DNA from: Actinomadura sp. NBRC 104412
Lineage (GTDB): Bacteria; Actinomycetota; Actinomycetes; Streptosporangiales; Streptosporangiaceae
DNA: 64,000 bases
Reading direction: 5' to 3'
NCBI RefSeq assembly: GCF_030269515.1
Contig: NZ_BSTM01000007.1
Coordinates: 226,968-290,967 of the forward strand
Notes under the pieces: model-generated
Told to the model about the DNA's origin: nothing
The model's input: the letters and a program-made list of their open reading frames with translations, nothing else
Database searches by the model: none
Shown here: piece after piece, positions 38,650 through 48,022 of the stretch
How positions within the stretch are numbered: the first letter of the stretch is position 1
Layout: the number at the start of each line of letters is the position of its first letter
Position numbers and translations under genes: made by a program

Positions 38650-40251
38650 GTGACATCATCGGGCCCTCCTGACGCTGAACATGGTGTGACCGACCTTCAT
38701 CTCCCCCTCGACCGCTCCGCCGGTCGGCTCGCCGCCCAGATCGCCGCCGGGCTGCGCGGCGGTATCCGCTCCGGCCGGCTCACCGCCGGGACCAGGCTCC
38801 CCTCCAGCCGCGACCTGGCACGCGACCTGGAGGTCTCCCGCGGTGTCGTGGTCACCGCGTACGAGCAGCTCATCGCCGAAGGCTTCCTGGTCGCCCGGCG
38901 CGGCGACGGCACCCGGGTGGCCGCGCTGGCGCGCCCCGACGTGCGTCCGCGCGAATCCGTGGGCGCCGTCACCACGGTGCCCGCGACGGTGACGCACGGC
39001 GCCGCCCGCCCGAGATGGACCCACGCGACGACGGCCGACGCCGTACCGGCCCCCTTCGGCCAGGCGGCGCGGACGGTTTCCACCAACGGCAGGGCCGCGA
39101 CCCGGCCCGCCCCGCCCGGCGAACCACCCGGCGGCGTGAACCGGGGCGCCTTCCCCTTCGATCTGTGGCCCGGCACGCCCGACCTGGGCGCGTTCCCGCG
39201 CGAACGGTGGGCCGCCGCCGTGCGCGCGGCGCTGCGCCAGATCCCCAACGACGAGCTCACCTATCCCGACTGCGGCGGCGTCCCCGCGGTACGCGCCGAG
39301 CTGGCCGCCTACCTCGGCCGGGTGCGCGCCGCCAACACCGGCCTCGGCCAGGTCGTGATCATGAGCGGGGTGGCGCACGGGGTGTCCAGCGCCGTCCGCG
39401 CCCTTCAGGCCGCCGGGCACCGGACGCTGGCCCTGGAGGACCCCACCAGCGTCCGTCAGCTCCCGATGCTGGAGTCCACCGGCATCCGGCTGGTCCGCGT
39501 CCCGGTCGACCGGCACGGCATCGACGTCGACGCGCTCGCCCGTACCGGCGCGCGCGCCGTCCTGGTCACGCCCGCGCACCAGTACCCGACCGGCGTCGTG
39601 CTCTCCCCGGAACGCCGCGCCCAGCTCATCGCCTGGGCCCGCGAGGTCGACGGGCTGGTCATCGAGGACGACTACGACGCCGAGTTCCGGTACGACCGCG
39701 AGCCCGTGGGCTGCCTGCAAGGCGTCGATCCCGAACGGGTCATCCTCCTCGGCTCCGTCAGCAAGGCCCTGGCCCCCGCCCTGCGCTTGGGCTGGGCCGT
39801 GGCGCCCCCGCGCATAGCCGAGGAACTGCGGACGTTCCGCGCGCACACGGACTTGGGCGCCCCCGTCCTGGAGCAGCACGCACTCGCCCAGCTCATCAGG
39901 AGCGGCGCCTACGACCGGCACCTGCGGACGATGCGCCGCCAGTACCGCACACGGCGCGACGTCCTTGTCGAAGCCCTCCACACCCACATCCCCGACGCCG
40001 TCGTACGAGGCGTCTCCGCGGGCATCCACCTGTACGTGGAACTGCCCAAGGGCTGCGACGAGGACGAAGTCGTCGCCGCGGCCGCCCAGCGCGGGATGGC
40101 GGTCGCCGGGGCCCGTCCCATGTGGTCCGCCGAACGCGCGCAGGAGGCCGCACCCGCGTTGGTCATGGGGTACGCGAGACTGGGTGAGAGCAGGCTGACG
40201 AGAGCGGCGGAACTTCTTGGCCAGGTGATTAACCGACGCCCCGTCGGGTAG
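38650..40251 (+). CDS. MocR family PLP-dependent transcription regulator
   Basis: A 533-residue GntR/MocR protein. Residues 15-95 are the GntR-type winged helix (GIRSGRLTAGTRLPSSRDLA, then LEVSRGVVVTAYEQL). The rest is an aminotransferase-fold domain with the PLP lysine in LLGSVSKALAPALRLGW and the aspartate motif IEDDYDAEFRYDREP. Between them lies an unusually long Ala/Pro/Thr linker (about residues 95-165). Such proteins sense PLP or an amino acid adduct. It starts at a GTG and probably controls the divergent EamA exporter and itself. Confidence 0.88.
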   Translation: MTSSGPPDAEHGVTDLHLPLDRSAGRLAAQIAAGLRGGIRSGRLTAGTRLPSSRDLARDLEVSRGVVVTAYEQLIAEGFLVARRGDGTRVAALARPDVRPRESVGAVTTVPATVTHGAARPRWTHATTADAVPAPFGQAARTVSTNGRAATRPAPPGEPPGGVNRGAFPFDLWPGTPDLGAFPRERWAAAVRAALRQIPNDELTYPDCGGVPAVRAELAAYLGRVRAANTGLGQVVIMSGVAHGVSSAVRALQAAGHRTLALEDPTSVRQLPMLESTGIRLVRVPVDRHGIDVDALARTGARAVLVTPAHQYPTGVVLSPERRAQLIAWAREVDGLVIEDDYDAEFRYDREPVGCLQGVDPERVILLGSVSKALAPALRLGWAVAPPRIAEELRTFRAHTDLGAPVLEQHALAQLIRSGAYDRHLRTMRRQYRTRRDVLVEALHTHIPDAVVRGVSAGIHLYVELPKGCDEDEVVAAAAQRGMAVAGARPMWSAERAQEAAPALVMGYARLGESRLTRAAELLGQVINRRPVG

Positions 40252-40279
40252 TTAGCCGGTCCCGGTGAAGGAGGGACGC

Positions 40280-40552
40280 ATGAGCCTAGATGAGGCCGCT
40301 CGCCAGTTGAAACTGGCGGTCCACGACGCCCAGGTCGCCTTCGACTGTGTCGGACTGGGCGACCTGGAACGAGCCCAGGAACACGTGCTGACCGCCAGAG
40401 CGGCAACGGACGCGGCCATGACCGTCGTGGCCCACTCCCTCAAGCACCTGACCCCCGAACAGGCCCGTGCCCAAGGCGAGCACGCCGTCATGGCCCTTGA
40501 GGATGCGCCGCCTAGTCGATCAGCCGGCGGCGCATCCCCCTCACCGCGATGA
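40280..40552 (+). CDS. Small helical protein of unknown function
   Basis: A 90-residue protein beginning MSLDEAARQLKLAVHDAQVA at the ATG 40280, six bases after AAGGAGGGA. Two amphipathic helices follow (residues 4-30 and 32-70), and a Pro/Ser tail. No named family is recognised. It is 28 bases downstream of MocR. Its last 41 bases overlap the 3' end of the convergent ABC permease gene, so either the tail is genuinely antisense to the permease or the protein is read through a lost stop. Confidence 0.6.
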   Translation: MSLDEAARQLKLAVHDAQVAFDCVGLGDLERAQEHVLTARAATDAAMTVVAHSLKHLTPEQARAQGEHAVMALEDAPPSRSAGGASPSPR

Positions 40553-41300
40553 CCCACATGAGGGTGGCGAACACCACTACGACCCCCAGATGAAGCAGGT
40601 CGGCGAGGGGTTCCAAACCGAAGACCGCGTGCCGGATCAGCTCCACGGCGTGGTAGAGGGGGTTGATCCGTGACACGGTCTGCACCCATTGCGGCAGCGA
40701 GTCGACCGGGAAGAAGGTGCCGCCGATCAGGAACAGCGGGGTCACCCCGCCGGTGATCACGTAGTCGAAGGAGTTGATCGACGGCACCACCGAGGACGTC
40801 CACATCCCGAACAGCCCGAAGCCCAGCGCCGCGCAGAACACGATGAACGGGACCAGCAGCATCCCGAACGACGGGTCGAGGCCGAAGAACAGCGCCACGA
40901 TGATCGGGGTGCACGAGTACACCGCCGACTTGGCCGCGATCCACAGCGCCTCGCCCGTCACCAGCTCGTGCACGTCCACCGGCGCAGCCAGCATCGCGTC
41001 GTAGGTGTGCTGGAACACCCGCCGGATGTAGCCGTTGAACATGCCCGGGAACACCGAGGTGAACAGGGCCGCGACCCCCACCACCCCGGTGGCCACGAAT
41101 TCGAGGTAGCGGTAGTCGCCGACCACGGCCACCATCGACCCGAAGCCGTACCCGAACGCGAGCAGGAAGAAGGTCGGCTCCACCATCGAGGCGAACGACT
41201 GCGACCCCCAGTAGCGCTTGAACAGCGCCAGCTCATGCCGCCAAATGCCCCGCACCGGCGCCATCTCGAACCGCCGTAGCGGCTGCGTCTGCACAGTCAT
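40512..41300 (-). CDS. ABC-2 type exporter permease (DrrB/NodJ-like)
   Basis: A 262-residue permease with six hydrophobic segments. The family pattern GYIRRVFQHTYDAMLAAPVD and the late INPLYHAVELIRHAVFG match ABC-2 exporters of the NodJ/DrrB group. It forms an exporter with the ATPase encoded immediately upstream; the genes overlap by four bases (ATGA). Substrates of this class include drugs and polyketides or glycolipids; the actual one is unknown. It converges on the small protein gene at its 3' end. Confidence 0.88.
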   Translation of the reverse strand: MTVQTQPLRRFEMAPVRGIWRHELALFKRYWGSQSFASMVEPTFFLLAFGYGFGSMVAVVGDYRYLEFVATGVVGVAALFTSVFPGMFNGYIRRVFQHTYDAMLAAPVDVHELVTGEALWIAAKSAVYSCTPIIVALFFGLDPSFGMLLVPFIVFCAALGFGLFGMWTSSVVPSINSFDYVITGGVTPLFLIGGTFFPVDSLPQWVQTVSRINPLYHAVELIRHAVFGLEPLADLLHLGVVVVFATLMWVIAVRGMRRRLID

Positions 41301-42250
41301 TCCACCCGCTCACCGGTGAGCACCACGAACACGTCCTCCAGGTTGGAGGCCCGCCGCACGCCGTCCGGGCCGAGCTCCTCGTCCAGGGACGGCGGTATCG
41401 TCTCGGCCTTCAGCACCGACACCGACGGCCCGGTGCGGCGCGTCGGCAGCCCCGCCGCCCGCGCCATCCGCTCGACCTCCTCCAGCCGGTCCGGCGGGCC
41501 GTGGTGCTCCACCACCCGCGCCCCGGCGTACTTCTCGACCAGCCGGGACGGGGAGCCGCGCGCGATCACCTTGCCGTGCGACATCAGCGCGCACTCGTCC
41601 GCCAGCCGCTCGGCCTCCTCGATGTAGTGCGTGGACATCAGCACCGTCGTCCCGTTCGCGCGCAGCCCGTCGATGAGCCCCCACAGCTCGGCCCGCACCT
41701 GCGGGTCCAGGCCCACGGTGGGCTCGTCCAGGAGCACCAGCGCGGGACGGTGCACCAGCCCCCGCGCGATCAGCAGCCTGCGCCGCATCCCGCCGGACAG
41801 GTCGTCGACCTTGGTGCGCTGCCGCGCCGTGAGATGGGCCAGCTCCAGGGCGTCGTCGACCGCCGCACGCCGCCGCGACCGCGGCACCCGGTACAGATGC
41901 GCGAAGACCTCAAGGTTCTCCCGGGCGGTCAGCTCCTCGTCGAGGTTGTCCTGCTGCGGCACGACCCCCATGGCCGCCCGCGCCCGCTTGGACTCCCTCG
42001 GCACGTCGAACCCCAGCACCTGGATGGACCCCGACGTCGGGATCGCCTGCGCCGTGAGCAGCTTCATCGTCGTGGACTTGCCGGCCCCGTTCGGCCCGAG
42101 AAGCCCCAGGCACGTCCCCGCGGGAACGTCGAGATCAAGCCCGTCGACCGCCGTGAAGTCCCCGAACCGCTTGACCACGCCGCGAAGGCTGATGGCGGGT
42201 GGGGCGGCGGTTCCCCCCTCAGTCACGATCTCGTGACGCTGAACCGACAT
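41297..42250 (-). CDS. ABC exporter ATP-binding protein (DrrA/NodI-like)
   Basis: A 317-residue ATPase. The Walker A GPNGAGKST, signature LSGGMRRRLLIARGL, Walker B LVLLDEPTVGLDPQ and the H-loop STHYIEEAERL are all intact. The C-terminal extension of about 80 residues (after residue 235) is typical of DrrA-type ATPases. The ATG at 42250 gives MSVQRHEIVTEGG; a GTG three codons upstream is possible. It is coupled to the permease gene by a four-base overlap and divergent from the DUF1707 gene. Confidence 0.9.
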   Translation of the reverse strand: MSVQRHEIVTEGGTAAPPAISLRGVVKRFGDFTAVDGLDLDVPAGTCLGLLGPNGAGKSTTMKLLTAQAIPTSGSIQVLGFDVPRESKRARAAMGVVPQQDNLDEELTARENLEVFAHLYRVPRSRRRAAVDDALELAHLTARQRTKVDDLSGGMRRRLLIARGLVHRPALVLLDEPTVGLDPQVRAELWGLIDGLRANGTTVLMSTHYIEEAERLADECALMSHGKVIARGSPSRLVEKYAGARVVEHHGPPDRLEEVERMARAAGLPTRRTGPSVSVLKAETIPPSLDEELGPDGVRRASNLEDVFVVLTGERVE

Positions 42251-42323
42251 GCCCGCCACAGTATGCGGCGGACCGGACGATTCCCCACAGGTTTTCCGCA
42301 GGTGCGCCCGCTACCCTGGAACG

Positions 42324-42929
42324 GTGGACACGCCCATCCGTCGGCCCGCCGAACGGGCGCCCCGCGTCCGCGACCTCCGTGCCTCCGACGCCGACCGCGA
42401 GCGCGTCGTCAAGGTGCTCGGCGAGGCCCTCGCCGACGGCCGGATCACCCTGGAGGAGCACTCCGAGCGCACCTCCCACGCCTACGCCGCCCGCACCCTG
42501 GGCGAGCTGACCGGCCTCACCGCGGACCTCAGCCCCCAGGAGGCCCAGCCCATCCTGGTCGACGACCGCCCGATCTCGGCCTTCTTCGGCCGCATGCGCC
42601 GCGAAGGCCGATGGGTCGTCCCCGTCAAAGTTCCCCTCCTCGCCCTCTTCGGAACGGTCGAGCTCGATCTGCGCCAGGCCGTCCTCCAGCGCCGCCACAT
42701 CGTCCTCGACTCCCTGATCATCGGCGGCCGCCTCCGCATTCTCGTCCCCGACGGCGTCCAGGTGAACGTGACGGGCCGCACCATCCTCAGCACCCGCGAG
42801 GTACGCACCCGCCCCACCCCGGATGGCCCCACCATCGAGGTCGGAGGAACCCTCGTCTTCGGCTCCATCAAGGCCAAGGCCCCCAAACGAACCCTCCGAG
42901 AACGCATGAAAAACCGCCTACGCCGCTAG
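42324..42929 (+). CDS. DUF1707 plus LiaF-like domain protein
   Basis: A 201-residue protein. Residues 12-65 match DUF1707 (RVRDLRASDADRERVVKVLG, ending in the LGELTGLTADL pattern), a short helical module common in actinobacterial stress and envelope proteins. The C-terminal half (about 100-190) is strand-rich like the cell-wall-active antibiotics response domain of LiaF (VELDLRQAVLQ, LRILVPDGVQVNVTGR). It ends in a basic tail. There is no transmembrane helix. A GTG start is used. Confidence 0.8.
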   Translation: MDTPIRRPAERAPRVRDLRASDADRERVVKVLGEALADGRITLEEHSERTSHAYAARTLGELTGLTADLSPQEAQPILVDDRPISAFFGRMRREGRWVVPVKVPLLALFGTVELDLRQAVLQRRHIVLDSLIIGGRLRILVPDGVQVNVTGRTILSTREVRTRPTPDGPTIEVGGTLVFGSIKAKAPKRTLRERMKNRLRR

Positions 42930-42945
42930 AGAGGCAAGGGACGAA

Positions 42946-42961
42946 GCCCCCAATAGGGGGC
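42946..42961 (+). terminator. Hairpin after the DUF1707 gene
   Basis: GCCCCC and GGGGGC form a six-bp stem with an AATA loop, 17 bases after the stop codon. It directly precedes the first of the two large repeats. Confidence 0.55.
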
Positions 42962-42963
42962 AA

Positions 42964-43110
42964 GGGGGTGCAGGGGGCGGAGCCCCCTGCCGGGGGTGTC
43001 GGGGGCGGAGCCCCTGACCGGGGTCAGCGGTCACCGCCGCGAGCCGTCAAGGCGAGCGGCGGGGATCGCTGACCCCGCATCGGGGGGCGTGGGGGGTCGC
43101 CCCCTCCACA
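42964..43110. repeat. GC-rich structured intergenic repeat, copy 1
   Basis: About 147 bases. It contains three successive hairpins: GCAGGGGGC-GGA-GCCCCCTGC (perfect, 9 bp), a second GGGGC-GGA-GCCCC stem, and a long stem-loop whose outer arms GGGGTCAGCG and CGCTGACCCC are perfect and continue inward to about 21 pairs. It ends with GGGGTCGCCCC. It fills the gap between convergent DUF1707 and glpX together with copy 2; the 371-base gap 42930-43300 has no convincing gene. Confidence 0.8.
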
Positions 43111-43127
43111 TATGTCACAGCCCCAAC

Positions 43128-43273
43128 GGGGGTGCAGGGGGCGGAGCCCCCTGCCGGGGGTGTCGGGGGCGGAGCCCCTGACCGGGGTCAGTGGCCGCCG
43201 CTGCGAGCCGTCAAGGCGAGCGGCGGTGGTCGCTGGCCCCGCATCGGGGGGCGTGGGGGGTCGCCCCCCCACA
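43128..43273. repeat. GC-rich structured intergenic repeat, copy 2
   Basis: About 146 bases, nearly the same as copy 1 and in the same orientation, 17 bases further on. In the long stem-loop the bases that differ from copy 1 keep pairing as G-U wobbles, which suggests that the folded RNA rather than the DNA sequence is retained. A third partial hairpin (TTGAGGGGTCGCCCCCTCAA) follows at about 43284-43303 near the glpX stop. Confidence 0.8.
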
Positions 43274-43300
43274 ATGAAGGGAGTTTGAGGGGTCGCCCCC

Positions 43301-44320
43301 TCAAAAGGCAATAGTGCTGTAGGCCCTTAGCTTTTCCAGCTTGTGTTCGCTGGCCACCGTTCGGATGGTGCCGCTGCGGGAGCGCATGACCAGCGAGTGG
43401 GTGAACGCGGAGCCTTTCCTGTACCGGACGCCGTCGACGAGTTCGCCGTCGGTGATGCCGGTGGCGGCGAAGAAGACGTCGTCGGAGGTGACGAGGTCGT
43501 CGGTGGTGAGGACGCGGCCGAGGTCGTGGCCCGCGTCGAGGGCCTTCTGGCGTTCGGCGTCGTCTCTGGGCCAGAGCCGGCCTTGGATGACGCCGCCGAG
43601 CGCTTTGATGGCGGAGGCGGCGATGATGCCTTCGGGGGTGCCGCCGATGCCGACGAGCAGGTCGGTGCCGGTGCCTTCGCGGGCCGCCATGATCGCGCCG
43701 GCCACATCGCCGTCCGTGATCAGTTTGACCCGGGCGCCGGTCTCCCTGACCTCCTTGATCATCCCCTCGTGCCTGGGCCGGTCCAGGATGATCACGGTGA
43801 CGTCCTCGGTGGAGGAGCCCTTGGCCTTGGCGATGGCGCGGACGTTGTCCCCGATGGGACGTTCGATGTCGACGACGCCGGCCGCTTCGGGCCCGGTGAC
43901 CAGCTTCTCCATGTAGAAGACGGCGGACGGGTCGTACATGGAGCCGCGCGGGGCGACGGCCAGGACGGCGATGGCGTTGTTCATGCCGTAGGCGGTGAGC
44001 CGGGTGCCGTCGATGGGGTCGACGGCGACGTCGCATTCGGCGCCGCGCCCGTCGCCGACCTCTTCGCCGTTGTAGAGCATGGGGGCGTTGTCCTTCTCGC
44101 CCTCTCCGATGACCACGACGCCCTGCATCGAGACGGTGTTGATGAGCTGCCGCATGGCGTTGACCGCGGCGGCGTCGGCGCCGTTCTTGTCGCCGCGGCC
44201 GACCCAGCGGGACGCCGCCATGGCGGCGGCCTCGGTCACCCGGACCAGCTCCATTGCCAGGTTGCGGTCCGGCGCGGACGGCTCGGTGGCCAGCGGGGAA
44301 CGGACGGTGTCATCGGACAT
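43301..44320 (-). CDS. glpX: Fructose-1,6-bisphosphatase, class II
   Basis: A 339-residue class II FBPase, the only gluconeogenic FBPase type in many actinobacteria. Metal and substrate motifs are present: [29 protein letters not shown] and [13 protein letters not shown], then [12 protein letters not shown]. The ATG at 44320 gives [15 protein letters not shown]. It occupies the place of Rv1099c in the mycobacterial order, next to the DUF4245 gene. Its 3' end faces the structured repeats, which may stop the transcript. Confidence 0.94.
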   Translation of the reverse strand: MSDDTVRSPLATEPSAPDRNLAMELVRVTEAAAMAASRWVGRGDKNGADAAAVNAMRQLINTVSMQGVVVIGEGEKDNAPMLYNGEEVGDGRGAECDVAVDPIDGTRLTAYGMNNAIAVLAVAPRGSMYDPSAVFYMEKLVTGPEAAGVVDIERPIGDNVRAIAKAKGSSTEDVTVIILDRPRHEGMIKEVRETGARVKLITDGDVAGAIMAAREGTGTDLLVGIGGTPEGIIAASAIKALGGVIQGRLWPRDDAERQKALDAGHDLGRVLTTDDLVTSDDVFFAATGITDGELVDGVRYRKGSAFTHSLVMRSRSGTIRTVASEHKLEKLRAYSTIAF

Positions 44321-44520
44321 GCGCAACGGCCTTTCGGTCGATCGGCGACACTGGGTCGGTGGGTGACACGAATTCTCCGTGGGGGCATCAGGGCGCCACA
44401 AATTGGACCAGACCAGCGGTTCCGGCGCCGTGGCGGGTCCCCGTGCCCTGAGTCCCGTTTCGGTCTCCCGGCGGGTAAGGGATCGTTTCCCCCGTGTGAG
44501 AGGGCGTAATCTCAGTCTCC

Positions 44521-45225
44521 ATGAGCAGCGACATCGAGCTTTCGGCCGGTGGGGTGACCGCGGACGCGGGCGCGCCGGCGGGGAGCCGTCAGGCGGGCGC
44601 CGCCGGGGGGTCCGGTACGGGCGAGGGGGCGGCGCGCACCTCCGACCGGGGGGCCGCGACTCGCAGCGCGTTGTTGTCCGCGGCCGGTGAGGTGTTCCGC
44701 GAGTCGGGTTTCGCGCAGGCGGCGGTGACGGACATCGTCGCGAAGGCCGGGGCGAGCGTCGGGAGCCTGTACCACCATTTCAACGGCAAGGCCGATCTTT
44801 ACCTGACGCTGTTCGAGGAGTTCCAGGCCCGCCAGCAGGAGCGCACCCGGGAGGCGATCAACGCGGCCAGGGAGGCGGGTGAGAAGGACCCGATGCGCCT
44901 GTTCATCGCCGGTGCCCGCGCCTATCTGGACGGTTGCCTGGACGAGGGCCATGTGGCGCGGCTGTTCATCTCGGGGGACGGCCCGCCCGGGTTCGACCGG
45001 GTGATGCGGCAGCGGCTCAACAAGTGGGCGCGCCGCAACGCCGCGTTGTTCCATACCGCCGATGGCGGGGTGGACGAGGCGCTGGTGACCGTTCTGACCG
45101 GGGCTATGGCGGGCGCGGTGTCGGAGCTGAACAGCCGGGAGGACGAGGAGTCCTCAAGGCGGCTGGCGTCGGACGTCCTCGCGATCATCGGGACGATCCG
45201 GAACCCCCGTACAGAGCAGCCCTGA
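44521..45225 (+). CDS. TetR family transcription regulator
   Basis: A 234-residue regulator. The first 40 residues are a Gly/Ala-rich extension. The helix-turn-helix spans about 45-95 ([20 protein letters not shown] and [19 protein letters not shown]). The ligand domain is helical ([20 protein letters not shown]). A possible internal start cannot be excluded because of the long extension. It lies between glpX (divergent) and the DUF4245 gene (20 bases downstream), and its target is not evident. Confidence 0.82.
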   Translation: MSSDIELSAGGVTADAGAPAGSRQAGAAGGSGTGEGAARTSDRGAATRSALLSAAGEVFRESGFAQAAVTDIVAKAGASVGSLYHHFNGKADLYLTLFEEFQARQQERTREAINAAREAGEKDPMRLFIAGARAYLDGCLDEGHVARLFISGDGPPGFDRVMRQRLNKWARRNAALFHTADGGVDEALVTVLTGAMAGAVSELNSREDEESSRRLASDVLAIIGTIRNPRTEQP

Positions 45226-45245
45226 GGGTGCGGGATCCTGGGACC

Positions 45246-45932
45246 GTGACCGAGAAGACCTCCACACCTCAGGAAGCCGCGCCCCCGGAGAGCCCTCAGG
45301 CTCCGGAGTCTCCCGCCGCTTCGCGCGGGACGATCGAGGTGAGTCCCGGGGTCTACAAGAGGCTCACCACGGGGATAGGCGGTTTCGCGTTCGCCATGGC
45401 GGTGTGCCTGCTGCTGGTGGGGGCGATCTACCTGGTCAGTCCGCGTAACGACAAGGAACTGCTGCCGACGGTCGACTACAGCTCCCAGTTGTGGGCGATG
45501 CGCTCTGACGCCCCGTACGTCGCGTACGCGCCCGAGGGCCTTCCGGCCGGGTGGCGCGCCACCAGTTCGCGTGTGCACGGCCTGGGGAGCGGCGGTGACG
45601 ACCCGGTGGCGTGGCATCTGGGGTTCGTGACGCCGACCGGCGAGTACGCGGCGGTCGAGCAGAGCAACGAGAGGGCTTCGGCCTATGTCCCGCGGATGAC
45701 CAGCATCAAGAAGACGATCGGCACCCAGCAGGTCAACGGGGTCGCCTGGAACAAGCACCACCGCGTGGACAAGAACGCCCGTTCGCTGGTGCGCACCCTG
45801 CCCAGCGGGATCACGATCGTGGTGACGGGCACGGCGTCCTTCGAGGAACTGGGCGTACTGGCCGCCGCGCTCAGGCCCCAGCCGAAGCCCAAGGGCAACG
45901 CCCCGCTGTCGCCGTCCCCGGCGCCGTCCTAG
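45246..45932 (+). CDS. DUF4245 membrane-anchored protein
   Basis: A 228-residue protein with a Pro/Glu-rich cytoplasmic start, one helix ([19 protein letters not shown]) and an outer domain containing [15 protein letters not shown] and [11 protein letters not shown]. This matches DUF4245 (Rv1100 in the mycobacterial block, from memory), found next to glpX and xseAB. Function is unknown. The GTG at 45246 is 20 bases after the TetR gene. The C-terminus is Pro/Ser-rich, and its stop overlaps the convergent xseB stop by four bases. Confidence 0.83.
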   Translation: MTEKTSTPQEAAPPESPQAPESPAASRGTIEVSPGVYKRLTTGIGGFAFAMAVCLLLVGAIYLVSPRNDKELLPTVDYSSQLWAMRSDAPYVAYAPEGLPAGWRATSSRVHGLGSGGDDPVAWHLGFVTPTGEYAAVEQSNERASAYVPRMTSIKKTIGTQQVNGVAWNKHHRVDKNARSLVRTLPSGITIVVTGTASFEELGVLAAALRPQPKPKGNAPLSPSPAPS

Positions 45933-46201
45933 AACGGGGCGGCGGTCTCTCCGGAGCCGCCGTTCTCGGCCGTCGCGGTCGCGGCGGCCAGCCGGGCGCG
46001 GGCGCCCTCCAGCCACTCCTCGCAGATCGCGGCAAGCCGTTCGCCGCGTTCCCACAGCTCAAGGGACTCTTCGAGGGTCAGCCCGCCGGTCTCCAGGCGC
46101 TTGACGACCGCGGCGAGTTCGTCACGGGCCTGCTCGTACGACATGCGTTCACCGGAGACCGGCGTCGGTTCACCGGTGACCTCAGCGTCTGCCTCTGCCA
46201 C
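45929..46201 (-). CDS. xseB: Exodeoxyribonuclease VII small subunit
   Basis: A 90-residue small subunit, pairing with XseA to degrade single-stranded DNA. The core [20 protein letters not shown] then [17 protein letters not shown] is the family signature. The GTG at 46201 is preferred because AGGGTGG lies five bases upstream; GTG at 46210 also fits. It follows xseA by about 10 bases and is presumably co-transcribed. The Ala-rich C-terminal extension is longer than in enterobacterial XseB. Confidence 0.92.
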   Translation of the reverse strand: MAEADAEVTGEPTPVSGERMSYEQARDELAAVVKRLETGGLTLEESLELWERGERLAAICEEWLEGARARLAAATATAENGGSGETAAPF

Positions 46202-46211
46202 GGGGACCACC

Positions 46212-47447
46212 CTACGACCCGGGACGCCCCCGTGTGTCGGCGGAACCGCCCTCGACGGTGACGGCGAGGCGGCCGTCGGCGAGGCGGACCAGCAGCCGGT
46301 CGCCCTTGGCGGCCTCGGCGGCGCCCCGTACGACGGAGCCGTCGTCGCGTTGGACGATGGCGTAGCCGCGGCGCAGCGTGGCGGCGGGGGAGAGGGCCAG
46401 CAGCCGGGCCCGGGTGTGGGAGAGTTCGTCCCCCGACCGGTCCAGCGCGCCCGACAGGCAGCGGCGGGCCCGGTCGCGCAGCGCCAGCACTTGCTCGGAC
46501 TGCCGTTCGATCTCGCGGACGGGGTCGGCCAGCGCGGGACGCGACCGCACCGACCGCAGCCACGCCAGTTCCCGTTCGATCCCGCCCGCGAGGCTCCGGC
46601 GGCCCCGCTCGCGCAGTTCCCGGACGAGCTGGAGCTGCTCCCGTACGTCCGGCACGACCTTCTTGGCCGCGTCGGTCGGGGTGGAGGCGCGCACGTCGGC
46701 GACCAGGTCGAGGATCGGCGTGTCCTGCTCGTGGCCGATCGCGCTGACCACCGGGGTGCGGGCCGTGGCGACGGCCCGGACCAGGGCCTCGTCGGAGAAC
46801 GGCAGCAGGTCCTCCATGGAGCCGCCGCCCCGCGCGATGACGATCACGTCGACCTCGGGGTCGGCGTCCAGCCTGCGCAGCGCCTCCATGACCTCGCCGA
46901 CCGCGTACGAGCCCTGGACGGCGGTGTTCTCCACCCGGAACGCGACGGCGGGCCAGCGGCGCCGCGCGTTCTGCAGGACGTCGTGCTCGGCGTCGGACTG
47001 GCGCCCGCAGATCAGGCCGATCTTCCCGGGCAGGAACGGCAGCGGCCGCTTGCGCTCGGGCCGGAACAGCCCCTCGGCGGCCAGCACCCGCCGGAGCCGT
47101 TCCAGCCGGGCCAGCAGCTCGCCGACGCCGACCGGCCGTACCTCGATCGCGCTGAGCGAGAACGTGCCCCGGTTGATCCAGAAGTCGGGCTTGGCGTGGA
47201 TCACGACGCGCGCGCCGTCCGTCACGGCCGGGCCCGCGGCCTCGAACACCGCGCGCGGGCCGACGACCCGGACCGACATGTTCGCCACCGGGTCGCGCAA
47301 CGTGAGGTAGCAGGTGCCGCCGCGGGCGTTGAGGTCGGTGATCTGCCCCTCGACCCAGATGCGTCCCAGCCGTCCGATCCAGCCGCCCACCGCCTGCAGC
47401 ACGGTGCGCACGGGAACGGGTGACTCGGCTGTGGTCTGCATCGCCAT
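46212..47447 (-). CDS. xseA: Exodeoxyribonuclease VII large subunit
   Basis: A 411-residue catalytic subunit. The N-terminal OB-fold (about 30-110, [20 protein letters not shown]) is followed by the catalytic domain with [36 protein letters not shown] and [20 protein letters not shown], the family's conserved Asp/His cluster. The C-terminal segment forms long coiled coils. ATG at 47447 is used. It is divergent from the MarR gene with about 96 bases between. Confidence 0.95.
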   Translation of the reverse strand: MAMQTTAESPVPVRTVLQAVGGWIGRLGRIWVEGQITDLNARGGTCYLTLRDPVANMSVRVVGPRAVFEAAGPAVTDGARVVIHAKPDFWINRGTFSLSAIEVRPVGVGELLARLERLRRVLAAEGLFRPERKRPLPFLPGKIGLICGRQSDAEHDVLQNARRRWPAVAFRVENTAVQGSYAVGEVMEALRRLDADPEVDVIVIARGGGSMEDLLPFSDEALVRAVATARTPVVSAIGHEQDTPILDLVADVRASTPTDAAKKVVPDVREQLQLVRELRERGRRSLAGGIERELAWLRSVRSRPALADPVREIERQSEQVLALRDRARRCLSGALDRSGDELSHTRARLLALSPAATLRRGYAIVQRDDGSVVRGAAEAAKGDRLLVRLADGRLAVTVEGGSADTRGRPGS

Positions 47448-47543
47448 GGGATCTCAGCCTAGGCCCGCGACATGCTGTGATAGGACGGACGTCCGGCGCC
47501 GGCCCGCCGGGCTCACACCGACACGCCATCCGGAGAGGTGCAG

Positions 47544-47978
47544 GTGGATCCCGATCGCGAACTGGCCGAGCGGCTGAACCGGCGGCTGCGCGACGTCGTC
47601 CTGCTGCTCCGGCAGGCCGGCGCGGACCTGCCGGTCACCGGGCAGCAGGTCTCGGTGCTGGCGTCGCTGGAGGGCGGGCCGATGCGGATGACCGCGCTGG
47701 CCGCCGAGCACGGCGTCCGGCTGCCGACGATGACCGCGCAGATCAACAGGCTGGAACGGGCCGGTCTCGTCGCGCGCGGCCGGGACGCCTCGGACGCGCG
47801 CGTCGTCACCGCGAGCCTGACCCCGGAGGGACGAATCCGCCTCCAGGAGGCACGGGAAGTTCGCAACACGTTCATGGCGGAACGGATCGCCGCCCTCACC
47901 CCCGAAGACCGCGCCGCCCTGGCCGCCGCACTACCCGCCCTGGACGCCCTGTTCACCCCTCCAGGCCGCCCTAGTTAA
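47544..47978 (+). CDS. MarR family transcription regulator
   Basis: A 144-residue winged-helix regulator. The DNA-binding part (LTGLAAEHGVRLPTMTAQI-like: MTALAAEHGVRLPTMTAQIN) is followed by the wing GRDASDARVVTASLTPEGR. GTG at 47544 has GGAGAGG five bases upstream; GTG 47538 lies inside that sequence. No transporter or enzyme target adjoins, since its downstream neighbour is the convergent broken dehydratase gene. Ligand and target are unknown. Confidence 0.82.
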   Translation: MDPDRELAERLNRRLRDVVLLLRQAGADLPVTGQQVSVLASLEGGPMRMTALAAEHGVRLPTMTAQINRLERAGLVARGRDASDARVVTASLTPEGRIRLQEAREVRNTFMAERIAALTPEDRAALAAALPALDALFTPPGRPS

Positions 47979-48022
47979 GCCCCTTCAGCCCGGCGATGCG
48001 GGAACCGTGGTCCTCACGATGG

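Noticed and set aside
42964..43273. CRISPR array
   Set aside because: Two long copies with self-complementary sequence and no spacer pattern or cas genes.
42996..43314. Overlapping ORFs on both strands in the GC-rich repeats
   Set aside because: They are translations of the hairpin repeats (Gly/Pro/Arg-rich) and repeat with the DNA; no start signals.
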